Shown one piece after another: positions 22,110-34,122 of a stretch of 64,000 nt of DNA. The translations under genes were made by a program, and so were the position numbers. Source of the stretch: Dallia pectoralis (taxonomy: Eukaryota > Chordata > Actinopteri > Esociformes > Umbridae); the NCBI GenBank assembly GCA_029465975.1, contig CM055739.1, forward strand, positions 10,646,513 through 10,710,512, read 5' to 3'. Positions within the stretch are counted from its first letter, which is position 1; every line of letters begins with the position of its first letter. The notes under the pieces were generated by a model, which was given only the letters and a program-made list of their open reading frames with translations, was not told the DNA's origin and searched no databases.

Positions 22110-23842
22110 TAAGTGTTATTATCGTGGGTGATCGGCGGATATCAAAGGCTATCGGGGCTTTCTGCCATTATCCTGGATTATCGTGGGTTATCAGGGTATT
22201 CACATATCATCAGCTGTTCTTGGGATTAGCAGGTGTTATCAGGGGTTATCTATGGTTATCTGATGTTATCGTGGGGGTTTCACATATCATTAGCAGGTGT
22301 TATCAGGGGTTATCTACAGTTATCTGATGTTATCGTGGGGGTTTCACATATCATTAGCAGGTGTTATCAGGGGTTATCTACAGTTATCTGATGTTATCGT
22401 GGGGGTTTCACATATCATTAGCAGGTGTTATCAGGGGTTATCTACAGTTATCTGATGTTATCGTGGGGGTTTCACATATCATTAGCAGGTGTTATCAGGG
22501 GTTATCTACAGTTATCTGATGTTATCGTGGGGGTTTCACATATCATTAGCAGGTGTTATCAGGGGTTATCTACAGTTATCAGATGTTATCGTGGGGGTTT
22601 CACATATCATTAGCAGGTGTTATCAGGGGTTATCTACAGTTATCTGATGTTATCGTGGGGGTTTCACATATCATTAGCAGGTGTTATCAGGGGTTATCTA
22701 CGGTTATCTGATGTTATCGTGGGGGTTTCACATATCATTAGCAGGTGTTATCAGGGGTTATCTATGGTTATCAGATGTTATCGTGGGGGTTTCACATATC
22801 ATTAGCAGGTGTTATCAGGGGTTATCTATGGTTATCAGATGTTATCGTGGGGTTTCACATATCATTAGCAGGTGTTATCAGGGGTTATCTATGGTTATCT
22901 GATGTTATCGTGGGGTTTCACATATCATTAGCAGGTGTTATCAGGGGTTATCTATGGTTATCAGATGTTATCACATATCATTAGCAGGTGTTATCAGGGG
23001 TTATCTATGGTTATCTGATGTTATCGTGGGGGTTTCACATATCATTAGCAGGTGTTATCAGGGGTTATCTACGGTTATCAGATGTTATCGTGGGGGTTTC
23101 ACATATCATTAGCAGGTGTTATCAGGGGTTATCTATGGTTATCAGATGTTATCGTGGGGGTTTCACATATCATTAGCAGGTGTTATCAGGGGTTATCTAT
23201 GGTTATCAGATGTTATCGTGGGGGTTTCACATATCATTAGCAGGTGTTATCAGGGGTTATCTATGGTTATCTGATGTTATCGTGGGGGTTTCACATATCA
23301 TTAGCAGGTGTTATCAGGGGTTATCTATGGTTATCTGATGTTATCGTGGGGGTTTCACATATCATTAGCAGGTGTTATCAGGGGTTATCTATGGTTATCA
23401 GATGTTATCGTGGGGGTTTCACATATCATTAGCAGGTGTTATCAGGGGTTATCTATGGTTATCAGATGTTATCGTGGGGGTTTCACATATCATTAGCAGG
23501 TGTTATCAGGGGTTATCTATGGTTATCTGATGTTATCGTGGGGGTTTCACATATCATTAGCAGGTGTTATCAGGGGTTATCTATGGTTATCAGATGTTAT
23601 CGTGGGGGTTTCACATATCATTAGCAGGTGTTATCAGGGGTTATCTATGGTTATCTGATGTTATCGTGGGGGTTTCACATATCATTAGCAGGTGTTATCA
23701 GGGGTTATCTATGGTTATCTGATGTTATCGTGGGGGTTTCACATATCATTAGCAGGTGTTATCAGGGGTTATCTACGGTTATCAGATGTTATCAGGGATT
23801 ATTGTGGGCTATTAGGAATAATTGTGGGTTATCAGGGAAAGA
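22110..23842. repeat. 64-bp minisatellite, about 25 copies
   Basis: Unit of 64 bp: TTATCTGATGTTATCGTGGG, GGTTTCACATATCATTAGCA, GGTGTTATCAGGGG. Core copies from about 22228 are very similar. Two copies lost one G, and one near 22970 lacks the 13-bp GTGGGGGTTTCAC-region segment. The left edge (22110-22227) and right end (about 23790-23842) are degenerate. Each unit contains several TTATC (GATAA) motifs. Frames of about 62-95 codons repeat because of the unit and are not genes. Confidence 0.96.
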
Positions 23843-23865
23843 TAGCATTTACAAGTATTCGAATC

Positions 23866-23869
23866 ATGT

Positions 23870-23895
<26 letters not shown>
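23866..23895. repeat. (GT)n microsatellite
   Basis: About 14 GT dinucleotides followed by GAGAGAGA. Confidence 0.9.
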
Positions 23896-23905
<10 letters not shown>

Positions 23906-25750
23906 CGGAAATTAAGATTGAAAGAAAGAAAAGGGATTTGTGAAGTAATTGAGTCAGAGAGACAGGGGGGGTTCGGGGTGTAAGTACTAAACAGGAAGGA
24001 TGCTGGGTAATTAGCCAGGAACACAGTGATGGAGATGGAGGTGTACTAATGATGAAAGCCTGTTTGTGTGCGTTCTAACCCTGCACATTGTTAATGGTAC
24101 TATTGTTATCTAATGGAACACAATCACTTCTTAGATCCTCCATGTGGAAATTACGTCGGTCTCAATCTTATTGTTATACACGGACGTCAAACAAGCGGAA
24201 CGAGGCGGTGTTTGTTTAAAATGCTATTTTCAGATTTTCACCGACCAACCGACTACTGTGACGACTAGTGCGGGACGCCTAACATTTCCGTGACATTTCA
24301 GATGAGGAGGCTGTCTGCGCCGACTAACAAGCGCCGCCGCAGTACGAAACGTCTACAACATATGTAAAGGAGCTACGTTCAGGTCCGATTTCCGGTGTCG
24401 TGACGTGAGGCCATGAGGAATCATGGCCACGGTAACACCAAACAGGATGTCAGATAACGAGGCGTCAATAAGGCTCAGCTGCGGCCCGGAACCAACGCAC
24501 CTGCGACACGTTTGGGACTTCGCTCTGGAGCACTCTAGTCCGAGGGTAAAAGCGCAGGGTGGCTGGTTCCCGGGCGATGCCGATATCACTGGGCTGCTGC
24601 GACGAACATCTGTGAACATCTGCAAAAGAAAACGAAACGACAGAAGGCCTCGTAAATAGTTGCGCCGCAACGCCAACCCCGGGGACAGTACGAGAACGGA
24701 ACTAGAGTTTTATGAGCAAGTAAAACGGTCCGAGTGAAGTGTTTTCTCACGTGTGTCTGAGCATAGCTAGCAGGCTATCCGATGCTGTACGCAGTTAACC
24801 TGGCCGCATGACTTCTGTTGTGGGGTCAAAACGCTTGGATCAACTTTACCCTTCAGGCTGAGAGTCCAGTGTGCATTCGGAGAGCTCCGAGAGCCAAACA
24901 CAGAGATCATGCCTTACGGCGCTCCGGATTTACGAACGGGCCAAAGCGCACTCTGACCACTGACGTTCCGGAGTGAATTTCCGAATGCACTCGTGATGTT
25001 TCAGAGCAACACCTTTTCCCCTCTCCTCACGCTCGACGTATCTCTTTTCTCGCTCGTTCTTCGCCGGTGACCTGATTTGACTCTCTAGTCTTTCTGGTCT
25101 CTCTCGATTTCAATAGTTTAGCATTTGATAGCAGCTAAAAGGCTACCTAAATATCAACCAGACATGCATATGCCTTTCTAATACGTGTCTAGTATGCCCT
25201 GCTGAATCCGACAGTACAGTATCATTAGAATTGCATGGGGCACGGAAATTACAAGGTTCTAATCAGTTATTGGATGTAGAATAAACAAAATTGTCCCCAA
25301 AACTCATTTGAGCTATTGAGAGTAACATTACAGGGTAGATGACATTGGTGATGGTAAGCTACATTAGACTGTGAGTTAAATCTCATGAAGACACGTGACA
25401 CAAATTGGTTTCAAATTTGTATCTACATACCACTGCAGTAACGACCAATTTCACTGTACTGTTTAATGCAAATATCTGTACACTCAGTTCCTCAAACTGA
25501 AAACGTAATTGCAAAATGATCCACGATACACCTACCTTAAAACAAGCCCATATGTTTGCTAAGTAGAATTTGCAAATGAAGGGCCTTAGGACAGGATAAT
25601 ATGTTTCAGATAGGAGTTGTGGCTGTAGCTTTTCTAGGTCAAGGAGCAGCTGATTAGAAAACACCAAGCCAGCGCTCGTCTCTACATGGATAAACTGTTT
25701 GTGTGTGTGGGCAGTGGACGGGGTCAGCTTGATAGGCAGAATGACTCACC
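23896..25750. other. 1.85 kb of unique DNA without arrays
   Basis: One of the longer repeat-free stretches. The portion 24170-24700 has many CpG sites and frames of 78 and 107 codons on opposite strands, neither with recognisable domains. No splice-site pair supports an exon. Confidence 0.35.
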
Positions 25751-25896
25751 CGCACAACACACAAACACACAACGCATACACAAGCATAAAACGCATAAAC
25801 TTAGACACATATACAGTACAGACACGCATACACATGCGCACACACACCTACGCACAAGCACACACAAACACGCACACACACACGCACACACAAACA
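25751..25896. repeat. Degenerate CA-rich tract
   Basis: Imperfect CACA/CGCATA DNA leads directly into the 40-bp satellite, which begins within CAAACATATTCCTCAGTACA. Confidence 0.8.
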
Positions 25897-28800
25897 TATT
25901 CCTCAGTACAGAGGTCCGCCTTACAGTCAGGTGAAATATTCCTCTATACAGAGTTCGGCCTTACAGTCAGGTGGAATATTCCTCTATACAGAGTTCGGCC
26001 TTACAGTCAGGTGGAATATTCCTCTATACAGAGTTCGGCCTTACAGTCAGGTGGAATATTCCTCTATACAGAGTTCGGCCTTACAGTCAGGTGGAATATT
26101 CGTCCATACAGAGGTCCGCCTTACAGTCAGGTGGAATATTCCTCCATACAGAGGTCTGCCTTACAGTCAGGTGGAATATTCCTCTATACAGAGGTCTGCC
26201 TTACAGTCAGGTGAAATATTCCTCTATACAGAGGTCCACCTTACAGTCAGGTGGAATATTCCTCCATACAGAGGTCCGCCTTACAGTCAGGTGGAATATT
26301 CCTCTATACAGAGGTCGGCCTTACAGTCAGGTGGAATATTCCTCTATACAGAGGTCGGCCTTACAGTCAGGTGGAATATTCCTCTATACAGAGGTCGGCT
26401 TTACAATCAGGTGGAATATTCCTCTATACAGAGGTCTGCCTTACAGTCAGGTGGAATATTCCTCCACACAGAGGTCTGCCTTACAGTCAGGTGGAATATT
26501 CCTCTATACAGAGGTCCGCCTTACAGTCAGGTGGAATATTTATCCACACAGAGGTCCGACTTACAGTCAGGTGGAATATTCCTCTATACAGAGGTCCACC
26601 TTACAGTCAGGTGGAATATTCCTCTATACAGAGGTCGGCCTTACAGTCAGGTGGAATATTCCTCTATACAGAGGCCCACCTTACAGTCAGGTGGAATATT
26701 CCTCCATACAGAGGTCCACCTTACAGTCAGGTGGAACATTCCTCCATACAGAGGTCGACCTTACAGTCAAGGGAATATTCCTCTATACAGAGGTCGGCCT
26801 TACAGTCAGGTGGAATATTCCTCTACACAGAGGTCCGCCTTACAGTCAGGTGGAATATTCCTCTATACAGAGGTCCACCTTACAGTCAGGTGGAATATTC
26901 CTCTACACAGAGGTCCGCCTTACAGTCAGGTGGAATATTCCTCTATACAGAGGTCCACCTTACAGTCAGGTGGAATATTCCTCTACACAGAGGTCCGCCT
27001 TACAGTCATGTGGAATATTCCTCTATACAGAGGCCCACCTTACAGTCAGGTGGAATATTCCTCTATACAGAGGTCGGCCTTACAGTCAGGTTGAATATTC
27101 CTTTATACAGAGGTCCGCCTTACAGTCAGGTGGAATATTCCTCTATACAGAGGTCGACCTTACAGTCAGGTGGAATATTCGTCTATACAGAGGTCCACTT
27201 TACAGTCAGGTGGAATATTCCTCTATACAGAGGTCCATCTTACAGTCAGGTGGAATATTCCTCTATACAGAGGTCCGCCTTACAGTCAGGTTGAATATTC
27301 CTTTATACAGAGGTCCACCTTACAGTCAGGTGGTCCACCTTACAGTCAGGTGGAATATTCCTCTACTATACAGAGGTCCCACCTTACAGTCAGGTGGAAT
27401 ATTCCTCTATACAGAGGTCCACCTTACAGTCAGGTGGAATATTCCTTTATCTATTCAGACAGTCAGGTGGACTTTACAGTTACAGTCAGGTGGAATATTC
27501 CTCTATACAGAGGTCCGCCTTACAGGTCCGTCCACCTTACAGTCAGGTGGAATATTCCTCTATACAGAGGTCGACCTTACAGTCAGGTGGAATATTCCTC
27601 TATACAGAGGTCCACTTTACAGTCAGGTGGAATATTCCTCTATACAGAGGTCCACCTTACAGTCAGGTGGAATATTCCTCTATACAGAGGTCCGCCTTAC
27701 AGTCAGGTGGAATATTCCTTTATACAGAGGTCCACCTTACAGTCAGGTGGAATATTCCTCTATACAGAGGTCGACCTTACAGTCAGGTGGAATATTCCTC
27801 TATACAGAGGTCGACCTTACAGTCAGGTGGAATATTCCTCTATACAGAGGTCCACCTTACAGTCAGGTGGAATATTCCTCTATACAGAGGTCCACCTTAC
27901 AGTCAGGTGGAATATTCCTCTATACAGAGGTCGGCCTTACAGTCAGGTGGAATATTCCTCTATACAGAGGTCGACCTTACAGTCAGGTTGAATATTCCTT
28001 TATACAGAGGTCCGCCTTACAGTCAGGTGGAATATTCCTCTATACAGAGGCCCACCTTACAGTCAGGTTGAATATTCCTCTATACAGCCTTACAGTCAGG
28101 TGGAATATTCCTCTATACAGAGGTTGGCCTTACAGTCAGGTGGAATATTCCTCTATACAGTCAGGTGGAATATTCCTCTATACCTTACAGTCAGGTGGAA
28201 TATTCCTCTATACAGAGGTCCGCCTTACAGTCAGGTGGAATATTCCTCTACTCCATACAGAGGTACCGGCCTTACAGTCAGGTGGAATATTCCTCTATAC
28301 AGAGGTCCGCCTTACAGTCAGGTGGAATATTCCTCTATACAGAGGTCCACCTTACAGTCAGGTGGAATATTCCTCTACACAGAGGTCCGCCTTACAGTCA
28401 GGTGGAGTCAGGTGGAATATTCCTCTATACAGAGGCCAGTCACCTTACAGTCAGTACAGTCAGGTGGAATATTCCTCTATACAGAGGAATATTCCACTCC
28501 ACCTTACAGTCAGGTGGAATATTCCTCTATACAGAGGTCCGCCTTACAGTCAGGTGGAATATTCCTCTATACAGAGGTCCACCTTACAGTCAGGTGGAAT
28601 ATTCCTCTATACAGAGGTCCGCCTTACAGTCAGGTGGAATATTCCTCTATACAGAGGTCCGCCTTACAGTCAGGTGGAATATTCCTCTATACAGAGGTAA
28701 GCCTTACAGTCAGGTGGAATATTCAGTCAGGTGGAATATTCCTCTATACAGAGGTCCACTTTACAGTCAGGTGGAATATTCCTCTATACAGAGGTCCATC

Positions 28801-31592
28801 TTACAGTCAGGTGGAATATTCCTCTATACAGAGCCTTACAGTCAGGTGGAATATTCGTCTATAACAGAGGTCCACCTTACAGTCAGGTGGAATATTCCTC
28901 TATACAGAGGTCCACCTTACAGTCAGGTGGAATATTCCTCTATACAGACTTACAGTCAGGTGGAATATTCCTCTATACTCCTTACAGTCAGGTGGAATAT
29001 TCCTTTATACAGTCAGGTGGAATATTCCTCTATACACCTTACAGTCAGGTGGAATATTCCTCTATACAGAGGTCACCTTACAGTCAGGTTCAGGTTGAAT
29101 ATTCCTTTATACAGAGGTCCACCTTATACAGAGGTCCACCTTACAGTCAGGTGGAAATTTCCTCTATACAGAGGTCGACCTTACAGTCAGGTGGAATATT
29201 CCTCTATACAGAGGTCGACCTTACAGTCAGGTTGAATATTCCTTTATACAGAGGTCCGCCTTACAGTCAGGTGGAATATTCTTCTATACAGAGGCCCACC
29301 TTACAGTCAGGTGGAATATTCCTCTATACAGAGGTCCACCTTACAGTCAGGTGGAATATTCCTCTACACAGAGGTCCGCCTTACAGTCAGGTGGAATATT
29401 CCTTTATACAGAGGTCCGCCTTACAGTCAGGTGGAATATTCCTCTATACAGAGGTCAGCCTTACAGTCAGGTGGAATATTCCTCTATACAGAGGTCAGCC
29501 TTACAGTCAGGTGGAATATTCCTCTATACAGATGGTCCGCCTTACAGTCAGGTTGAATATTCCTTTATACAGAGGTCGACCTTACAGTCAGGTGGAATAT
29601 TCCTCTATACAGAGGTCCACCTTACAGTCAGGTGGAATATTCCTCTACACAGAGGTCCGCATTACAGTCAGGTGGAATATTCCTTTATACAGAGGTCCGC
29701 CTTACAGTCAGGTGGAATATTCCTCTATACAGAGGCCCACCTTACAGTCAGGTTGAATATTCCTTTATACAGAGGTCGGCCTTACAGTCAGGTGGAATAT
29801 TCCTCTATACAGAGGTCGACCTTACAGTCAGGTGGAATTTTCCTCTATACAGAGGTCGACCTTACAGTCAGGTGGAATATTCCTCTATACAGAGGTCGGC
29901 CTTACAGTCAGGTGGAATTTTCCTGTATTCAGAGGTCGACCTTACAGTCAGGTGGAATATTCCTCTATAGAGAGGTCGGCCTTACAGTCAGGTGGAATAT
30001 TCCTCTATACAGAGGTCCACCTTACAGTCAGGTGGAATATTCCTCTACACAGAGGTCCGCCTTACAGTCAGGTGGAATATTCCTTTATACAGAGGTCCGC
30101 CTTACAGTCAGGTGGAATATTCCTCTATACAGAGGTAAGCCTTACCGTCAGGTGGAATATTCGTCTATACAGAGGTCCACTTTACAGTCAGGTGGAATAT
30201 TCCTCTATACAGAGGTCCATCTTATAGTCAGGTGGAATATTCCTCTATACAGAGGTCGGCCTTACAGTCAGGTGGAATATTCGTCTATAAAGAGGTCCAC
30301 TTTACAGTCAGGTGGAATATTCCTCTATACAGAGGTCCGCCTTACAGTCAGGTGGAATATTCCTCTATACAGAGGTCCTCCTTACAGTCAGGTTGAATAT
30401 TCCTTTATACAGAGGTCCACCTTACAGTCAGGTGGAATATTCCTCTATACAGAGGTCGACCTTACAGTCAGGTGGAAATTTCCTCTATACAGAGGTCGAC
30501 CTTACAGTCAGGTGGAATATTCCTCTATACAGAGGTCGACCTTACAGTCAGGTTGAATATTCCTTTATACAGAGGTCCGCCTTACAGTCAGGTGGAATAT
30601 TCTTCTATACAGAGGCCCACCTTACAGTCAGGTGGAATATTCCTCTATACAGAGGTCCACCTTACAGTCAGGTGGAATATTCCTCTACACAGAGGTCCGC
30701 CTTACAGTCAGGTGGAATATTCCTTTATACAGAGGTCCGCCTTACAGTCAGGTGGAATATTCCTCTATACAGAGGTCAGCCTTACAGTCAGGTGGAATAT
30801 TCCTCTATACAGAGGTCAGCCTTACAGTCAGGTGGAATATTCCTCTATACAGATGGTCCGCCTTACAGTCAGGTTGAATATTCCTTTATACAGAGGTCGA
30901 CCTTACAGTCAGGTGGAATATTCCTCTATACAGAGGTCCACCTTACAGTCAGGTGGAATATTCCTCTACACAGAGGTCCGCATTACAGTCAGGTGGAATA
31001 TTCCTTTATACAGAGGTCCGCCTTACAGTCAGGTGGAATATTCCTCTATACAGAGGCCCACCTTACAGTCAGGTTGAATATTCCTTTATACAGAGGTCGG
31101 CCTTACAGTCAGGTGGAATATTCCTCTATACAGAGGTCGACCTTACAGTCAGGTGGAATTTTCCTCTATACAGAGGTCGACCTTACAGTCAGGTGGAATA
31201 TTCCTCTATACAGAGGTCGGCCTTACAGTCAGGTGGAATTTTCCTGTATTCAGAGGTCGACCTTACAGTCAGGTGGAATATTCCTCTATAGAGAGGTCGG
31301 CCTTACAGTCAGGTGGAATATTCCTCTATACAGAGGTCCACCTTACAGTCAGGTGGAATATTCCTCTACACAGAAGTCCACCTTACAGTCAGGTGGAATA
31401 TTCCTTTATACAGAGGTCCACCTTACAGTCAGGTGGAATATTCCTCTATACAGAGGTCGGCCTTATAGTCAGGTGGAATATTCGTCTATACAGAAGTCCA
31501 CTTTACAGTCAGGTGGAATATTCCTCTATACAGAGGTCCACTTTACAGTCAGGTGGAATATTCGTCCATACAGAGGTCCACCTTACAGTCAG
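25897..31592. repeat. 40-bp satellite, about 142 copies (5.7 kb)
   Basis: The unit is 40 bp: GAGGTCCGCCTTACAGTCAG then GTGGAATATTCCTCTATACA. Variation concentrates in the six bases after GAGGT (CCGCC, CCACC, CGGCC, CGACC, CTGCC) and in CTATA/CTACA/CCATA. Almost every unit has the perfect palindrome GGAATATTCC. Three parts are visible: a regular left part (25897 to about 27330), a rearranged centre with truncated and fused units (about 27330-29150), and a regular right part with a 1321-bp higher-order duplication. The unit has no stop in any forward frame and its length is not a multiple of three, so the three frames read through one another for hundreds of codons; these frames are not genes. 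Confidence 0.97.
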
Positions 31593-32300
31593 ATAAACAC
31601 AACATGCTAATTCAGACCGGCCCGGTCACTATTCCCTCACACTCTCCTCTTCTTTTTCCGGTCCCGCAAACATAGAAATGATCACTATCACCGTCGGACC
31701 TGGACCTGCCTCCGCTCGCCGTCTCTCGGAAACAGTATCGGCCCGGGCTCATTTGCATAATAACACCTCATCATTCAAAGGCCTTTTGTTTGCCCGGTAA
31801 CAGAAAACTGTCAAAATGTCACCCTCCTCTCGTCTTCGGAATTCGCGCTCTCGGGAGGCAAGGACGTAAACAAGAATCTGAGGGGCGGGGCCTAATTGTG
31901 GACCGAGAGAGGGGGAAGACGACGAAGGAGAGCGAGAGTGAGAGGGAAGGAGAGGACGTGGAATGGAGGGAAAGAGAAGTAACTTCAATCTTTGCTGTGC
32001 GTCATCCCACAGTCGAGAGCCCACTTTTCTCCCTCGATTTTAGACCCAGAATCAGGGACGATTGACATGCTGATTTGTGTTCTGGACAAAGTGAAAAGGA
32101 CGCGTTTAACGACGGAAAATTGCGAATCTACTACTCCAAAAAAATCAATGCTGCTATCTCGTGTGGCCTCCATTAAGTATTTGAATACATATATATATAT
32201 TTTCCTTTAACTTTAACATTTTTGGAATAAACCTGTACAAAACCTCAAAATAATTTCCTAGATAAGACTGTAAACACTCTTGTTGTTCACAATCCAACTA
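31593..32300. other. Single-copy-looking non-coding DNA
   Basis: Unique DNA with GAGAG-rich sequence at about 31900-31980 and a short (AT)n at 32188-32199. No gene supported. Confidence 0.4.
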
Positions 32301-32385
32301 CACAACTACTACACTCTACAATAACACAATAGTACTACAACACGTACAACACAAAGCATTAGTACAACACTATTTAAACAACATG

Positions 32386-32912
32386 AACAATAACACAATA
32401 CTACTACAACACCAACCTAACAATAACACAATACTACTACAACACCAACCTAATAATAACACAATACTACTACAACACCAACGTAACAATAACACAATAC
32501 TACTACAACACCAACCTAACAATAACACAATACTACTACAAAACCAACCTATCAATAACACAATACTAATACAACACCAACCTAACAATAACACAATACT
32601 ACTACAACACCAACCTAACAATAACACAATACTACTACAACACCAACCTAACAATAACACAATACTACTACAACACCAACCTAACAATAACACAATACTA
32701 CTACAACACCAACCTAACAATAACACAATACTACTACAACACCAACCTAACAATAACACAATACTACTACAACACCAACCTAACAATAACACAATACTAC
32801 TACAACACCAACCTAACAATAACACAATACTACTACAACACCAACCTAACAATAACACAATACTACTACAACACCAACCTAACAATAACACAATACTACT
32901 ACAACACCACAA
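32386..32912. repeat. 33-bp minisatellite, about 16 copies
   Basis: Unit of 33 bp: CAATAACACAATACTACTAC then AACACCAACCTAA. About 16 copies with very few substitutions. Degenerate CTACTACAC-type DNA flanks it from about 32300. Since 33 is a multiple of three, both strands have an open frame through it (11-residue repeats); composition and perfection argue for a non-coding array. Confidence 0.95.
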
Positions 32913-33253
32913 TACTACGGCAACAACACTTCTACAATAGTATCACCACACTGCTTTTACACTATTACACAAGTACAATACAATTAAAATACTACCTGAA
33001 GACCTGTGCATGTGTGTGTGTGTCTCCTCCTATCTAAATAACTGTGTGCGTGTGTCCTTCTATCTAAAGTCCCCTGTGTGTGTGTGTCCTCCTATCTGAA
33101 GACCTGTGTGTGTGTGTGTAGTTGTCAGCACCAGAGAGCTCTCCCATCATCTGACATCAAAGGGTCTCACCGTGTCTCCCTGTTAACCCTCCTTAGCAGG
33201 TGCTCATTACAAAAACATCAAAATAAGCCACACAGCAAGACAGGTTGAAAAAA
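32913..33253. other. Short unique DNA with a ~45-bp GT/CTATCT repeat
   Basis: Between about 33008 and 33120, three diverged copies of GTGTGTGTCCTCCTATCTAA-type sequence occur. The remainder is unique. Confidence 0.6.
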
Positions 33254-34122
33254 TGGTCTAACGGTGCCCCGTACCATCCTGTGCCACGCCAGTAGGCACA
33301 CACACACACACCAGCGCTGGCAGAGCACATTGTCTAACGCTGCCCTGTACCATCCTGTGCCACGCTAGTAGGCACACACACACCAGCGCTGGCAGGGCAC
33401 ATGGTCTAACGGTGCCCCGTACCATCCTGTGCCACGCTAGAAGGCACACACACACACACACACCAGCGCTGGCAGGGCACATGGTCTAACGCTGCCCTGT
33501 ACCATCCTGTGCCACGCTAGTAGGCACACACACACCAGCGCTGGCAGGGCACATGGTCTAACGCTGCCCTGTACCACGCCAGTAGGCACACACACACCAG
33601 CGCTGGCAGGGCACATGGTCTAACGCTGCCTTGTACCATCCTGTGCCACGCTAGTAGGCACACACACACCAGCGCTGGCAGGGCACATGGTCTAACGCTG
33701 CCCTGTACCACGCCAGTAGGCACACACACACCAGCGCTGGCAGGGCACATGGTCTAACGCTGCCTTGTACCATCCTGTGCCACGCCAGTAGGCACACACA
33801 CACACACCAGCGCTGGCAGGGCACATTGTCTAACGCTGCCCTGTACCATCCTGTGCCACGCTAGTAGGCACACACACACCAGCGCTGGCAGGGCACATGG
33901 TCTAACGGTGCCCCGTACCATCCTGTGCCACGCTAGAAGGCACACACACACCAGCACTGGCAGGGCACATGGTCTAACGCTGCCCTGTACCATCCTGTGC
34001 CACGCTAGTAGGCACACACACACCAGCGCTGGCAGGGCACATGGTCTAACGCTGCCTTGTACCATCCTGTGCCACGCCAGTAGGCACACACACACACACC
34101 AGCGCTGGCAGGGCACATGGTC
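33254..34122. repeat. About 72-bp minisatellite with an internal CA tract, about 13 copies
   Basis: The unit contains TCTAACGCTGCCCTGTACCA, TCCTGTGCCACGCTAGTAGG, a CACACACA tract and CCAGCGCTGGCAGGGCACAT. CA length differs between units (about 8-16 bases) and two copies lack TCCTGTGCCACGC, giving ~55-bp units. A CCAGCGCTGG palindrome sits in nearly every unit. Long minus-strand frames come from repetition. Confidence 0.95.

Noticed and set aside
22110..23842. 64-bp array as a CRISPR
   Set aside because: There are no unique spacers between repeats; the whole 64 bp repeats, and the sequence context is a vertebrate genome.
24353..24676. Overlapping 107- and 78-codon frames in CpG-containing DNA as an exon or CpG-island promoter
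   Set aside because: Neither frame is protein-like, no splice sites support them, and CpG enrichment by eye is modest.
25931..31610. Frames of 201-909 codons in the 40-bp satellite
   Set aside because: All three plus frames are open because the unit lacks stops; they read the same 40-residue cycle in different phase and have no unique sequence.
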